This document shows positions 1 through 10,244 of a stretch of DNA of 64,000 nucleotides, piece by piece (positions within the stretch are counted from its first letter, which is position 1; every line of letters begins with the position of its first letter). The DNA is from Aldehydirespirator sp965117015 (GTDB lineage: Bacteria > Actinomycetota > Acidimicrobiia > Acidimicrobiales > Aldehydirespiratoraceae). Below the pieces are notes generated by a model. That model was not told the origin of the DNA. It saw only the letters and a list, made by a program, of their open reading frames with translations, and made no database searches. Position numbers and translations under genes: made by a program. The stretch lies in contig OZ220747.1 of NCBI GenBank assembly GCA_965117015.1, positions 2,604,001 through 2,668,000 of the forward strand. The letters are read 5' to 3'.

Positions 1-870
1 CCGTACCATTTCCTGATGCAGTCGGAGTTGTCGACCGCCCCCTCTCGAGCACAGCGGGACCTGCCCTATTCGGGACTCGACGTAGACACGGGCATCGAGC
101 ACCTGCGGCTCATGGGGGTTCGCTACTACATGGCGTTCTCCGACGACGCGGTGAGCCAGGCCCGAGCCGCGGCGGACCTCACCGAGGTCGGGGCGACGCC
201 GCTGGGCCCGTGGGTCGTGTTCGAGGTATCCGGCTACGCGCCGGCGGTCGGGCTGTCGAGGCTGCCGGTGGTGGTCGACGGCCTCGACGACTCGGACGAC
301 GAGTGGCTCGAGGCATCGGTGGGAGCGTTCCTGGCCACCGGCCGGGACGGGCCGGTGCTCGCGGCCGACGGGCCCGCCGACTGGCCCCGGATGACTCTTC
401 CCGACATCCGGGGTGAGCGCCGCGATGACCCGTCCGGCGCTGACTTGGGCCGCCAGCACGTGATGCGGCGGCTGTCGGATGTCCTTGGAGATGTCGCTCC
501 GGCCGAGAACGTCGAGCCGGCAGAGGTCAGCGGCCTCGTCCGCGGCGACCATTCGATCTCCTTCTCGGTGGACCGGGTGGGGTCGCCGGTTCTGGTGCGA
601 ACCTCGTACTTCCCGAACTGGTCGGTGTCGGGCGCGCACGGGCCCTACCGCGTGACGCCCAACTTCATGGTGGTGGTGCCGACCGGTACCGAGGTCCGCC
701 TGACCTACGGCCGCAGCGGTGTGGAGTGGTTCTCGATGGCGGTCACCCTGGTGGGACTGGCGGCCGTCGTGTGGCTCCTGGCGCGCTCGAGGAGGGCTCA
801 GGAGGCCGGAACCGGTGCGACCGGGACGCCGGGAGAGACCGAGTCGTCCGGAGACCCGGCCCGGCCGTGA
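1..870 (+). CDS. C-terminal part of a large membrane protein (YfhO-like, partial)
   Basis: The frame is open from the first base, so the true start lies outside the window and only about 290 C-terminal residues are present. They form an extracytoplasmic domain followed by one clear membrane helix (a VTLVGLAAVVWLLA segment) and a short basic cytoplasmic tail. The stretch beginning GVRYYMAFSD, with a later gpW-V-FEV pattern, resembles the end of the multi-spanning YfhO or pyruvoyl-tetrahydropterin-synthase-related membrane proteins of Actinobacteria, often next to glycosyltransferases. Its TGA overlaps the GTG of the next gene, so the two are translationally coupled. A role in envelope glycan assembly is inferred from this neighbour only. 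Confidence 0.7.
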   Translation, partial: PYHFLMQSELSTAPSRAQRDLPYSGLDVDTGIEHLRLMGVRYYMAFSDDAVSQARAAADLTEVGATPLGPWVVFEVSGYAPAVGLSRLPVVVDGLDDSDDEWLEASVGAFLATGRDGPVLAADGPADWPRMTLPDIRGERRDDPSGADLGRQHVMRRLSDVLGDVAPAENVEPAEVSGLVRGDHSISFSVDRVGSPVLVRTSYFPNWSVSGAHGPYRVTPNFMVVVPTGTEVRLTYGRSGVEWFSMAVTLVGLAAVVWLLARSRRAQEAGTGATGTPGETESSGDPARP

Positions 871-1595
871 GGTTCTCGGTGATCGTTCCGGCCTACCGCG
901 AGGCGGGACGCATCGGCGACACGGTCGCCGCCCTGCGCACCGCCCTGGCCGGCGTGAAGGCCGACGGCGGCGCGGAGATCGTGGTGGTCGACGACGGCTC
1001 CGACGACGGCACCGCCGATGCCGCTCGAGTTGCCGATGCCGACGTAGTGGTTGAACTCGGCGTGAACCGGGGCAAGGGCGAGGCGGTAAGGGTCGGGATG
1101 CGGGCCGCTTCTGGACAGGTCGTGGCATTCACTGATGCCGACCTTGCCTACGCGCCGAACCAGCTCGTGAGACTGCTGGAAGAGGTGGAGCGGGGTGCCG
1201 ATGTGGTCGTTGGCGACCGTCGCCATCCGGACTCGGTGGCCGTCACCGACCCGTCTTGGCTGCGCGGCGCTGGTAGCCGGACCGTGGCCGTGGTCCGGAG
1301 GTTGCTGAGACTGAGTCCCGGCCGTGACACGCAGTGCGGCCTCAAGGCCTTCTCGCGGGAAGCCGCCCTGTCGCTGGCCGGGGCTTCGGTGATGGACCGG
1401 TTCTCGATGGACGTGGAGATTCTCTGGCTCTCCGACCGCCTGGGTCTGGATGTGCGAGAGTTGCCGGTCGAGGTTGTCAACCGGCAGTCGTCCTCGGTCC
1501 GGGTCGTCAGCGACGGTTGGGAGCTGGTGCTCGACATGTGCCGCATCCGGATGCGGGCCCTGCTGGGCCGGTACCCGAGCAAGCCCGGCGGGTAG
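867..1595 (+). CDS. Family 2 glycosyltransferase (dolichyl-phosphate glucosyltransferase-like)
   Basis: A 242-aa GT-A fold glycosyltransferase. It starts VRFSVIVPAYRE, has the nucleotide-binding VVDDGSDDGT segment near residues 35-45 and the metal-binding DAD motif in FTDADLAY near residue 90, then a QCGLKAF segment typical of the DPM/ALG5 type. It has no C-terminal membrane helices, so it is probably a soluble or peripheral enzyme moving a sugar from a nucleotide donor to a polyprenyl-phosphate carrier. GTG at 867 was chosen because it overlaps the preceding stop (GTGA) and begins exactly at the family's N-terminus. The phosphomannomutase gene follows with no gap, consistent with supply of GDP-mannose or a similar donor. 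The substrate cannot be read from the sequence. Confidence 0.85.
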   Translation: MRFSVIVPAYREAGRIGDTVAALRTALAGVKADGGAEIVVVDDGSDDGTADAARVADADVVVELGVNRGKGEAVRVGMRAASGQVVAFTDADLAYAPNQLVRLLEEVERGADVVVGDRRHPDSVAVTDPSWLRGAGSRTVAVVRRLLRLSPGRDTQCGLKAFSREAALSLAGASVMDRFSMDVEILWLSDRLGLDVRELPVEVVNRQSSSVRVVSDGWELVLDMCRIRMRALLGRYPSKPGG

Positions 1596-2945
1596 ATGGC
1601 GGTGGCCGACCTCGACGCCATCTTCAAGGCCTACGACATCCGCGGGATCGTGGGATCCGAGATCGACGCCGAAGCGTGCTTCGCCATCGGAGCGGCCTTC
1701 GGAGGTCACGGGCGCGATCGGGGCTCGGCCCGTGTAGTGGTCGGGCGCGACATGCGCCCCGACGGCGCCGAGCTGTCTGCGGCCTTCTGCCGGGGCGCGG
1801 CTGCGGCCGGCGTCGACGTGATGGACATCGGCATGTGCGCTACCGAGATGGTGTACTTCGCGTCCGGGCTCTTCGACGTCCCCGGCGCGATGTTCACCGC
1901 CTCGCACAACCCGGTCGGCTACAACGGCATCAAGCTCTGCGGCCCGGGAGCGTCGCCCATCGGGACCGGCACGGGATTGGAGGCGATCAAGGCCCGCGCC
2001 TCCTCCGGGCCGCCGGCGGCGGCCACCGCAGGAACGACCACTCGACACGACATCCTGGCCCGGTACGTCGAACACGTCCTGTCCTTCGTGGATGCCGGCG
2101 CGCTGCAGCCGCTGCGACTGGCGGTCGACACCGCCAACGGCATGGGTGGCCTGGTGGCTCCGGCGGTCTTCGATCCACTGCCCTTCGAGGTCGACTACCT
2201 CCATCCCGAACTCGACGGCACGTTCCCCAACCACCCCGCCGACCCGCTCCGGCCCGAGAACCTGCGGGACGTCCAGCGCAGAGTGAGAGCCGTCTCGGCC
2301 GATGCCGGACTGGCCTTCGACGGCGATGCCGACCGGGTGTTCGTGGTCGACGAGCTGTCCCGGCCGCTCTCGGGCTCTCTTACCGCATCGATCATCGCGA
2401 CGGAGATGCTCGAGCGAGAGCCCGGCGCGGCGATCGTGCACAACGTGATCTGCTCCAGAGCCCTGCCGGAGGTCGTCGAGGAGCGGGGAGGCCGAACGGT
2501 TCGGACGCGGGTGGGGCACTCGTTCATGAAGGAGGCCATGGCCTCCAGCGGAGCGGTGTTCGGAGGCGAGCATTCCGGCCACTACTACTTCCGGGGCAAC
2601 TACGGCGCCGACAGCGCCATGATCGCGGTGCTGGTCCTGCTGGAGGCGCTCGGCCGGCACGACGGCAACCTCAGCGACCTGATCGCTCCGCTGGAGCGCT
2701 ACGCCGCGTCGGGCGAGATCAACCGCGATGTGGTCGACCAGGTTGCGATGATCGAGCGGGTGGCGGCCGCGTTCGCGGGCTGCGAGCAGGACCGTCTCGA
2801 CGGCCTGACCGTCGATTGCGGCGACTGGTGGTTCAACCTGAGGCCGTCGAACACGGAGCCACTGCTGCGGCTGAACGTCGAGTCCAGCGACCCGGCCGAA
2901 GTCGGAGCCCGGGTTGCCGACGTTCTCGCGCTGATCACTCCGTAA
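1596..2945 (+). CDS. manB: Phosphomannomutase/phosphoglucomutase
   Basis: A 449-aa alpha-D-phosphohexomutase interconverting hexose-6-phosphate and hexose-1-phosphate for GDP-mannose or UDP-glucose synthesis. It begins with AYDIRGIVG, carries the catalytic phosphoserine loop TASHNP near residue 100, the metal-binding DGDADR loop near residue 245, the sugar-binding GGEHSGH segment and the C-terminal phosphate-binding SNTEPLLR segment. All four domain signatures are present and the length is normal. ATG follows the stop of the glycosyltransferase gene directly. In Actinobacteria this gene commonly sits with a Trm112-like and a SIS-domain gene, as here. Cytoplasmic. Confidence 0.95.
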   Translation: MAVADLDAIFKAYDIRGIVGSEIDAEACFAIGAAFGGHGRDRGSARVVVGRDMRPDGAELSAAFCRGAAAAGVDVMDIGMCATEMVYFASGLFDVPGAMFTASHNPVGYNGIKLCGPGASPIGTGTGLEAIKARASSGPPAAATAGTTTRHDILARYVEHVLSFVDAGALQPLRLAVDTANGMGGLVAPAVFDPLPFEVDYLHPELDGTFPNHPADPLRPENLRDVQRRVRAVSADAGLAFDGDADRVFVVDELSRPLSGSLTASIIATEMLEREPGAAIVHNVICSRALPEVVEERGGRTVRTRVGHSFMKEAMASSGAVFGGEHSGHYYFRGNYGADSAMIAVLVLLEALGRHDGNLSDLIAPLERYAASGEINRDVVDQVAMIERVAAAFAGCEQDRLDGLTVDCGDWWFNLRPSNTEPLLRLNVESSDPAEVGARVADVLALITP

Positions 2946-2982
2946 CCTCTTGGGGAACGCCCACTGCCGAGGAGGGGGCCGC

Positions 2983-3237
2983 GTGACACTCGATGCCCGC
3001 CTGCTGGAGATTCTCGCCTGCCCCAGCGACAAGGGGCCGCTTCTGTACTTTGCCGACGAGGGGAGCCTGTACAACCCCCGGTTGCGTCTCCGCTACAGGG
3101 TGGAGGACGGGATACCTGTGATGCTGCTGGACGAGGCCGATTCGGTGGACGATCCCGAGCACGGACGCCTGCTGGCAAAGGCGGAGGCCGACGGAGTCGG
3201 TCCCACCTTCGAGGCCGGCGGCGACGGCGCAGGCTGA
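2983..3237 (+). CDS. Trm112-like small protein
   Basis: An 84-aa protein with the Trm112/YcaR core: LLEILACPSDKGPL, a Y-NPRLRLRYRVEDGIPVML segment and an acidic tail. Trm112-type proteins act as small partners that stabilise methyltransferases; in bacteria their role is mostly unknown. GTG at 2983 has a strong GGAGGGG ribosome site 6-13 bases upstream; a TTG at 2950 would add residues unrelated to the family. Only one cysteine of the usual zinc-binding set is present (ACPSD), so metal binding is doubtful. It lies between manB and the SIS gene in one operon. Confidence 0.85.
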   Translation: MTLDARLLEILACPSDKGPLLYFADEGSLYNPRLRLRYRVEDGIPVMLLDEADSVDDPEHGRLLAKAEADGVGPTFEAGGDGAG

Positions 3238-3252
3238 GCACGACCGCGCACC

Positions 3253-4206
3253 ATGGCCACCGACGACCTGTTCGAGGCGCTCCGGCACCTGCCCGACCAG
3301 GTGCGCGACGCGGCGGTGGCCGCCGCGGACGTGGAGGGCCTGCCCGCGCCCGGTGAGATCTCCGAAGTGGTGATCGTCGGTGCGGGCGGGGGAGGGGTGG
3401 CCGGCGACGTCGTGGAGTCGGTCGCGCATCTCCAGGGCTCGGAGCCGGTCCTGGCCACCGGTGGCATCAGCCCCGCCTGGCTCTCCGAGTCCTCGCTGGT
3501 GGTGGCGGTTTCCCAGTCCGGCGATGACCGGCCGACCGTGGCCGCAGCACGCGTCGCTCGCGCCAGCGGTGCGCACATGGTGGCCGTCACCTCCGGGGGC
3601 GAGCTGATGTCGCTGTGCACCGGCTGGGGCGTTCCGATCACCCGGGTGGACCCCTTCGCCGGCCCTGCGGCAGGACTCGGCGTGGTGATCGTGCCGGTGC
3701 TGGTGCTGCTCGAGCGCGTCGGCGTGCTGGAGGGCATGAACAGGCTGATCTCAGAGAGCGCTGAGCAGATCGAGGCCCGTCGCAGGCGCATTGATGCCGA
3801 TCCTGAACAGCTGGAGGCTCTGGCCACGAGCGTGCAGGGCCGGATGGCGGCCGTGTGCGGCGCCGGGGGCGTGGGCAAGCACGCCGCCCGCCGGTGGGTC
3901 CACCAGCTCGACCGGGTCGGCGGTGTGTCGTCGGTGCGGCGCAACCTCCCGGCCGATGAGGCTGAGGCCGCGTCGTTCCGCACGCTGGGCCAGCAGATCC
4001 CGGCCGGCGTCGCCGCGATCGTGCTGCGCCACGATTTCGAGCCCCCGGGGCTCGCCGACCGCATCGACCTGCTTGGCGGCGAGGTGGCAGCCCTACACGA
4101 AGTGAGAGCGGCTGGGGAGGGTGCTCTCGCGCAGTTGCTGGACCTGGTCCTGGTCGGTGACGCGGTGGCAGGGTTGGCGTCGCGGCGCGTTCGGGAGGAC
4201 TCATGA
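3253..4206 (+). CDS. SIS-domain phosphosugar isomerase-like protein
   Basis: A 317-aa protein of the bifunctional phosphoglucose/phosphomannose isomerase-like type found beside manB in Actinobacteria. The first SIS half has VVIVGAGGGGVAGDVV near residue 38 and VVAVSQSGDDRPTV near residue 85; the second half contains MAAVCGAGGVGKHAAR and a degenerate region ending near LLDLVLVGD. These are sugar-phosphate-binding loops. Whether it isomerises mannose-6-phosphate or only binds it is not certain, because actinobacterial members are often divergent. Its TGA lies 6 bases before the start of ahcY. Cytoplasmic. Confidence 0.8.
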   Translation: MATDDLFEALRHLPDQVRDAAVAAADVEGLPAPGEISEVVIVGAGGGGVAGDVVESVAHLQGSEPVLATGGISPAWLSESSLVVAVSQSGDDRPTVAAARVARASGAHMVAVTSGGELMSLCTGWGVPITRVDPFAGPAAGLGVVIVPVLVLLERVGVLEGMNRLISESAEQIEARRRRIDADPEQLEALATSVQGRMAAVCGAGGVGKHAARRWVHQLDRVGGVSSVRRNLPADEAEAASFRTLGQQIPAGVAAIVLRHDFEPPGLADRIDLLGGEVAALHEVRAAGEGALAQLLDLVLVGDAVAGLASRRVREDS

Positions 4207-4215
4207 TCGAAGGTG

Positions 4216-5670
<1,455 letters not shown>

Positions 5671-5711
5671 CCGGTACCGTAAGCCGTCAACCCGGTCCGA
5701 AGGGAGCACAG

Positions 5712-6608
5712 ATGGCGATCGAACGGGGATGCTGGACCGCTCCCGAAGCGCTAACCGGAGCCGATGCGGCTACCTTCGCCAAGGCCACCGAAGAGCTCGG
5801 CTACTCGCAGTTGTGGGTGGGGGAGACCTTCGGGCGCGATCCGTTCGCGCTGGCCGCGCACCTTGGCGCAGTCACGTCGACGCTCGGCCTGGCCAGCGGA
5901 ATCGCCAACGTCTACAACCGGCACCCGGGGGTGATGAAGCAGGGGGCGTACACCGTCGCGGAGCAGACCGGCGGCCGGTTCACGCTCGGCCTCGGCGTCT
6001 CGAGCCCGGTGATCGTCAACAAGATCCGCGGCATCCCCTACGACAAGCCGCTGTCGTTCATGCGGTCCTACCTGGATGCCATGGACGAGGCCCGCTACGC
6101 CTCGGTGCCGCCCCCCACCGAAGTGCCCGTGGTGTTGGCCGCCCTCGGCCCGCGGATGCTGGAGCTCGCCGCCGAGCGCACGGCAGGCGCCCACCCGTAC
6201 AACACCACACCGGAGCACACCGCCTTCGCCCGCTCGGTGATGGGACCCGACCCGCAACTCTGCGTCGAGCAGAAGGTGATGCTCACCACCGACGCCGAAC
6301 AGGCCCGCGCCACCGGCGGCAAGGTCATGAAGTTCTACACCCGGGCCCCCGGATACCGGAACTGCTGGAAGAGCCTCGGCTTCGACGACGACGACATCGA
6401 CGGGCTCTCGGACCGCTTCGTGGACGCCATGGTGGCCTGGGGCGATGTCGACGCCATCGAGCGCCGGCTGGCCGAGCACGCCGATGCCGGGGCCACCCAG
6501 GTGTGCATCCAGGTGCTGCACCCCGCCGCCGGCGCGGCCGCCGTCGACTACGACGCGCTGGCCGCCCTGGCCCCGGACCGGGCGGCGGAGCCGCAGGAGG
6601 AAGCATGA
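5712..6608 (+). CDS. LLM-class F420-dependent oxidoreductase
   Basis: A 298-aa TIM-barrel flavin or deazaflavin enzyme of the luciferase-like monooxygenase superfamily. The TKATEELGYSQLWVGE-type opening, the LGLASGIANVYNRHP strand and GGRFTLGLGVS near residue 95 are typical of F420-dependent actinobacterial members that oxidise or reduce alcohols and ketones. ATG 5712 has an AGGGAG ribosome site 6 bases upstream; the frame is open further upstream only because it overlaps ahcY. The stop overlaps the start of the SDR gene (ATGA), so the two oxidoreductases are co-translated. Substrate unknown. Confidence 0.85.
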   Translation: MAIERGCWTAPEALTGADAATFAKATEELGYSQLWVGETFGRDPFALAAHLGAVTSTLGLASGIANVYNRHPGVMKQGAYTVAEQTGGRFTLGLGVSSPVIVNKIRGIPYDKPLSFMRSYLDAMDEARYASVPPPTEVPVVLAALGPRMLELAAERTAGAHPYNTTPEHTAFARSVMGPDPQLCVEQKVMLTTDAEQARATGGKVMKFYTRAPGYRNCWKSLGFDDDDIDGLSDRFVDAMVAWGDVDAIERRLAEHADAGATQVCIQVLHPAAGAAAVDYDALAALAPDRAAEPQEEA

Positions 6609-7504
6609 TCGACCTGGCCGGCCGGGTGGCGGTGGTCACCGGGGGTGCCAGCGGCATCGGCCGGGGGATGGCCGAGCGTTTCGCGGCCGAATCGATGAGG
6701 GTGGTGGTGGCCGACATTGAGGAGCCGCCCCTGAATGAGACGGTGCGGTCGATCACCGACCGCGGGGGAGAGGCGATGGCGGTCACCTGCGACGTGTCGT
6801 CGTGGCCGTCGGTCGAGGCACTGCGCGACGCCTGCGTCGACGCCTACGGCCCGGCCGACGTGCTGTGCAACAACGCCGGCGTGGCCGCCACCGGGTCCAT
6901 GGCGGAACTGTCCCTCAAGTCGTGGGAGTGGTGCCTGGGGGTCAACCTCTGGGGCGTGATCCATGGCTGCCAAGCCTTCCTCGGCCCCATGATCGAGCGG
7001 GGCTCGGGCCACATCGTCAACACCGCGTCGATCCTGGGCCACCTGTCCTCGGCCGGGATCGGCCCCTACAACGTCTCCAAGCACGGCGTGGTCGCATTGA
7101 GCGAGACCCTGCACGCCGAGATGCTGGCCGAGGGCACCGGCGTGGGCGTCACCTGCCTGTGCCCCGGTCTGGTCTCCACCAACATCCTGGACTCCGAGCG
7201 CAACCGGCCCGAACGCCTGCAGGACCATCCAGGAGTCGACGGGACGTGGGACTCCGACATGGTGGCCGGCGGCCCCGAATCCGAGACCAGGGCCGCGGTC
7301 CGCGATCTCTACGCCCAGGCGCTGCGCCCCTCGGCGGTGGCCGGCATGGTGGTCGAGGCGATCCGGGCCGACCAGCTCTGGCTGTTCACCGACGGCGACT
7401 TCGACGCCGCCATCGCGGCCCGGCACCGCGAAATCGAGGCCAGGCAAACGCCATCGAGTCCCGCCTCCCTGGCCTCCGCCCTGCTCGAAGAGCAGAACCC
7501 GTGA
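6605..7504 (+). CDS. Short-chain dehydrogenase/reductase
   Basis: A 299-aa classical SDR. It has the NAD(P)-binding TGGASGIGRG loop at residues 13-22, the NNAGV motif near residue 90, the catalytic serine in NTASILGHLSS and the YNVSK active-site motif near residue 158, so the catalytic set is complete. The aspartate at the end of the second strand (VVADIEE) favours NAD over NADP. The C-terminal tail of about 50 residues beyond the core may form a lid or dimer contact. ATG overlaps the preceding stop. Oxidises or reduces an unknown hydroxyl or ketone substrate, probably in the same pathway as its neighbours. Confidence 0.88.
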   Translation: MIDLAGRVAVVTGGASGIGRGMAERFAAESMRVVVADIEEPPLNETVRSITDRGGEAMAVTCDVSSWPSVEALRDACVDAYGPADVLCNNAGVAATGSMAELSLKSWEWCLGVNLWGVIHGCQAFLGPMIERGSGHIVNTASILGHLSSAGIGPYNVSKHGVVALSETLHAEMLAEGTGVGVTCLCPGLVSTNILDSERNRPERLQDHPGVDGTWDSDMVAGGPESETRAAVRDLYAQALRPSAVAGMVVEAIRADQLWLFTDGDFDAAIAARHREIEARQTPSSPASLASALLEEQNP

Positions 7505-7535
7505 GGACGCCCTCTCCGGCGGGGAGTTGACCGCC

Positions 7536-8549
7536 ATGAAGGTCCTGGTCACGGGCGCGACCGGCTTCGTGGGGTCCCATGCGGCCAAAGCGCTCCAGGA
7601 CGCGGGCCACAGCGTGCGGGCCCTGGTGCGCACGCCGGCCAAGCTCGAGACGGTGACCGCCCGGGTGGGGGTCGACCTCGCCTCGTTGGAGACCGTCCAG
7701 GGCGACATCCGTGACGCCGAGGCCGTCACCACCGCCGTCGACGGCTGCGAAGCGGTCGTGCACGCGGCCGCAGTGGTGAGCATCTCCCCGGCCGCCGAGA
7801 CCGAGGTGTCCGAGAGCAACTTCCCGGGCGCGCTCAACGTGCTGGATGCCGCGGTCGGCGCGGGTTGCGACCCGGTAGTGCATGTCTCCACCGGGGAGGC
7901 CCTGTTCCCGTTCCGCACCGACCCGGTGACCGCCGACCACCCGGTGGGCACCGCCCCCGGCGCCTACGCCCGGTCCAAGGCCCAGAGCGAGCACCTGGCT
8001 CGGCGGTACCAGTCGCAGGGGCACGGGGTGGTCATCGTCTATCCCGCCCTGACGATCGGACCCGGTGACTACGGCGGGTCGGTGCAGCTCCAGCCGATGA
8101 AGCTGTGGCTGACCACGCCGCTCCCCCGGTCGGGCTACACGATGACGATGGTCGACGTCCGCGACGTGGCCGCGGTGATCGCGGCCTCCATGGAGGCGGG
8201 CCGGGGTCCGAGGCGCTACCTGATGTTCGGCCACCACCTCACCGCCGACGAGTTGCTGTTCGAGTTGCAGAGCGTGACAGGCCGGGACCTGAAGTCGGTG
8301 CCGGTGCCCAGGGCGCTGTTCTCGATATGGGGCCGGGTCGGGGACGTCGCGAACCGCTTCGGCCGGGATCTGGTACTCACCTCCGAGGCCGTGGACTACA
8401 TGTTCAACTACTGCGCCGGCGACAACTCCGCCACCGAACAGGACACCGGCATCACCCTGCGACCGGTGTCCGAGTCGCTGGCCGACACCATCGCCTGGAT
8501 GCGAGACGAGGGACACATCACCGCCGCCCACGCCGGCGCCGTCGCTTAA
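7536..8549 (+). CDS. NAD-dependent epimerase/dehydratase family protein, copy 1
   Basis: A 337-aa extended SDR. It opens MKVLVTGATGFVGSH (the GxxGxxG NAD loop), has a YARSK catalytic motif near residue 146 and the VHVST segment before it. It resembles the dihydroflavonol-reductase-like or 3-beta-hydroxysteroid-dehydrogenase-like groups. ATG 7536 was preferred to an in-frame TTG at 7527 because GGGGAG lies at the right distance (7521-7526) and the copy downstream starts at the same residue. It is one of two adjacent paralogues, very similar along the whole length. The serine/threonine of the catalytic triad is in VSTGEA. Confidence 0.85.
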   Translation: MKVLVTGATGFVGSHAAKALQDAGHSVRALVRTPAKLETVTARVGVDLASLETVQGDIRDAEAVTTAVDGCEAVVHAAAVVSISPAAETEVSESNFPGALNVLDAAVGAGCDPVVHVSTGEALFPFRTDPVTADHPVGTAPGAYARSKAQSEHLARRYQSQGHGVVIVYPALTIGPGDYGGSVQLQPMKLWLTTPLPRSGYTMTMVDVRDVAAVIAASMEAGRGPRRYLMFGHHLTADELLFELQSVTGRDLKSVPVPRALFSIWGRVGDVANRFGRDLVLTSEAVDYMFNYCAGDNSATEQDTGITLRPVSESLADTIAWMRDEGHITAAHAGAVA

Positions 8550-8576
8550 GATTCCCAGACCCTCGGGAGGCAGAGC

Positions 8577-9593
8577 ATGAAGGTCCTAGTCACCGGCGCA
8601 ACCGGCTTCGTGGGATCCCACGTGGCCAAGGCCCTTCAGAACGCGGGCCACACCGTGCGGGCCCTGGTGCGCACGTCGGCCAAGCTCGAGACGGTCACCG
8701 CCCGGGTGGGAGTGGACCTCGCCTCGCTGGAGACAGCCGAGGGGGACATCGCCGACGCGGCGGCGGTCACCGCCGCCATCGAGGGCTGCGACGCGGTGGC
8801 GCACGCGGCCGCGGTGGTGGGAACCGACCCGAGCTCCGAGGCCGACATCGAGGCCAGCAACTTCGCGGGGGCTCTCAACGTGCTGGGCGCGGCCGCGGAC
8901 GCCGGCTGCGATCCCATCGTGCACGTGTCCAGCACCGCGGCGCTGTTCCCGTTCAGCACCGACCCCGTGACCGGCGACCATCCGGTGGGGAGCTCCCGGA
9001 TGCCCTACGCGCGGTCCAAGGCCGACAGCGAGCGCCTGGCCCGGCGGCTCCAGGACTCGGGGCACGGCGTGGTCATCGTCTACCCCGGCGGCGTGTTCGG
9101 CCCGGGCGACTACGGCGAGTCGACCCAGTTCAAGCCGCTCAAGCTGTGGCTCACCAAACCCTTCATGCGCTCATCCGGATACACGATGAACCTGGTCGAC
9201 GTGCGGGACATTGCGGCGGTGATAGCCGCTTCCATGCAGGCAGGCCGAGGCCCGAAGCGCTACGTGATGTTCGGCCACCACCTCACTGCCGACGATCTGC
9301 TGTCGGTGCTGTGCGAGGTGACGGGGCGGGACCTGAAGTCGGTGTCGATGCCCAAGGCGATGTTCTCGGCGTGGGGCCGTATGGGCGACCTCACCCGTCG
9401 CTTCGGCCTCGACCTGATCCTCACTTCCGAGGGCGTGGAGTACATGTACAACACCTGCGCCGGCGACAACTCCTTCACCGAGCAGGACACCGGCGTGAGC
9501 CTGCGCACCACGGCAGACTCCCTGGCCGACTCCATTGCCTGGATGCGTGATCAGGGGCACATCACCGCGGCGGATGCCGGCGCCGTGCCATGA
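8577..9593 (+). CDS. NAD-dependent epimerase/dehydratase family protein, copy 2
   Basis: A 338-aa paralogue of the gene just upstream, sharing the opening MKVLVTGATGFVGSH, the YARSK motif and long identical blocks such as VVIVYP and MFGHHLTAD. A GGGAGG ribosome site precedes ATG 8577. The two genes are 27 bases apart and in the same direction, as expected of a recent tandem duplication. Differences cluster around the substrate side (STAALFPFSTDP here against STGEALFPFRTDP in copy 1; PGGVFGPG against PALTIGPG), so the copies may have diverged in substrate preference. Catalytic residues are intact in both. Confidence 0.85.
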   Translation: MKVLVTGATGFVGSHVAKALQNAGHTVRALVRTSAKLETVTARVGVDLASLETAEGDIADAAAVTAAIEGCDAVAHAAAVVGTDPSSEADIEASNFAGALNVLGAAADAGCDPIVHVSSTAALFPFSTDPVTGDHPVGSSRMPYARSKADSERLARRLQDSGHGVVIVYPGGVFGPGDYGESTQFKPLKLWLTKPFMRSSGYTMNLVDVRDIAAVIAASMQAGRGPKRYVMFGHHLTADDLLSVLCEVTGRDLKSVSMPKAMFSAWGRMGDLTRRFGLDLILTSEGVEYMYNTCAGDNSFTEQDTGVSLRTTADSLADSIAWMRDQGHITAADAGAVP

Positions 9594-9671
9594 CACCTCC
9601 ACAATCCTTAGCTTTCAATAAGTTTCCATCCCTTTAAGGATTTCTTGATCTGACGCCGCTAGGCTGCCCGG

Positions 9672-10205
9672 ATGCAGGACGTGCGGATCGACGGCGTGGA
9701 CGCCCTGTGGGCCGGCTGGTGCCACGAGGGTGCCGCGGCCGAGTTGGTGCGGGCCCTCAAGTACGGACGAAAGACCGCCGTGGTCACGCTGATCGCCGAC
9801 CGGATGGCATCGATCGCCGCGGCGCGGCAGGCTCCGGACCTGGTCACCTGGGTTCCCTGCAGCCCGACGCGCCGCCGCGAGCGCGGCTTCGATCCGGCCG
9901 AGCTCCTGGCCCGGGCCTACGCCCGGCGCCTGGGGCTGCGGGCTCGCCCGTTGCTGCGCCGGCTGGACGACGAGCCCCAGACTTCCCGGTCTCGCCAGGG
10001 GCGCCTGGCCGGCCCCACGATGGCGGTCCGGCGCGGCCGGTTGGGCGGTTTGATCCTGGTCGTCGACGACGTGTGCACCACCGGCTCGACGCTACGGGCC
10101 GCGGCCGCAGCAATGCGGGCGGCCGGCGCGACGGCGGTGGTGGCCGCGGTGGCCACGGTGGCGCCCGCGGCGCCGCGGCAGCCCGTCGCGCTACCTCTAC
10201 GATGA
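9672..10205 (+). CDS. comF: Short ComF-type phosphoribosyltransferase-fold protein
   Basis: A 177-aa ComF family protein, linked in other bacteria to DNA uptake. The PRPP-binding loop LVVDDVCTTGSTL is near residue 130, with the WVPCSPTRRRERGFDPAELLAR segment before it, both typical of ComF. The usual N-terminal four-cysteine zinc ribbon is absent; a TAG in frame just upstream of ATG 9672 shows it is not simply mis-annotated. The 78 bases before the gene are clearly more AT-rich than the surroundings and probably hold the promoter, but I cannot assign -35 and -10 boxes. The gene precedes hpf and secA, its usual actinobacterial position. Confidence 0.8.
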   Translation: MQDVRIDGVDALWAGWCHEGAAAELVRALKYGRKTAVVTLIADRMASIAAARQAPDLVTWVPCSPTRRRERGFDPAELLARAYARRLGLRARPLLRRLDDEPQTSRSRQGRLAGPTMAVRRGRLGGLILVVDDVCTTGSTLRAAAAAMRAAGATAVVAAVATVAPAAPRQPVALPLR

Positions 10206-10218
10206 GGGCGCATCGAAG

Positions 10219-10238
10219 CCACAGGAGGCCACAGGAGG
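10219..10238 (+). promoter_or_regulatory. Tandem duplicated ribosome binding site before hpf
   Basis: The ten bases CCACAGGAGG occur twice in direct tandem (10219-10228 and 10229-10238). The second AGGAGG is 6 bases from GTG 10245, which decides the start over a TTG at 10239 that would abut the ribosome site with no spacing. The first copy lies 10 bases further out. Confidence 0.75.
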
Positions 10239-10244
10239 TTGGAC

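Noticed and set aside
798..3074. Long open frame (758 codons) on the minus strand
   Set aside because: It runs opposite to the glycosyltransferase and manB genes, which have clear motifs. The residues are Arg/Gly/His/Asp rich and unlike a folded protein; GC-rich codons create such mirror frames.
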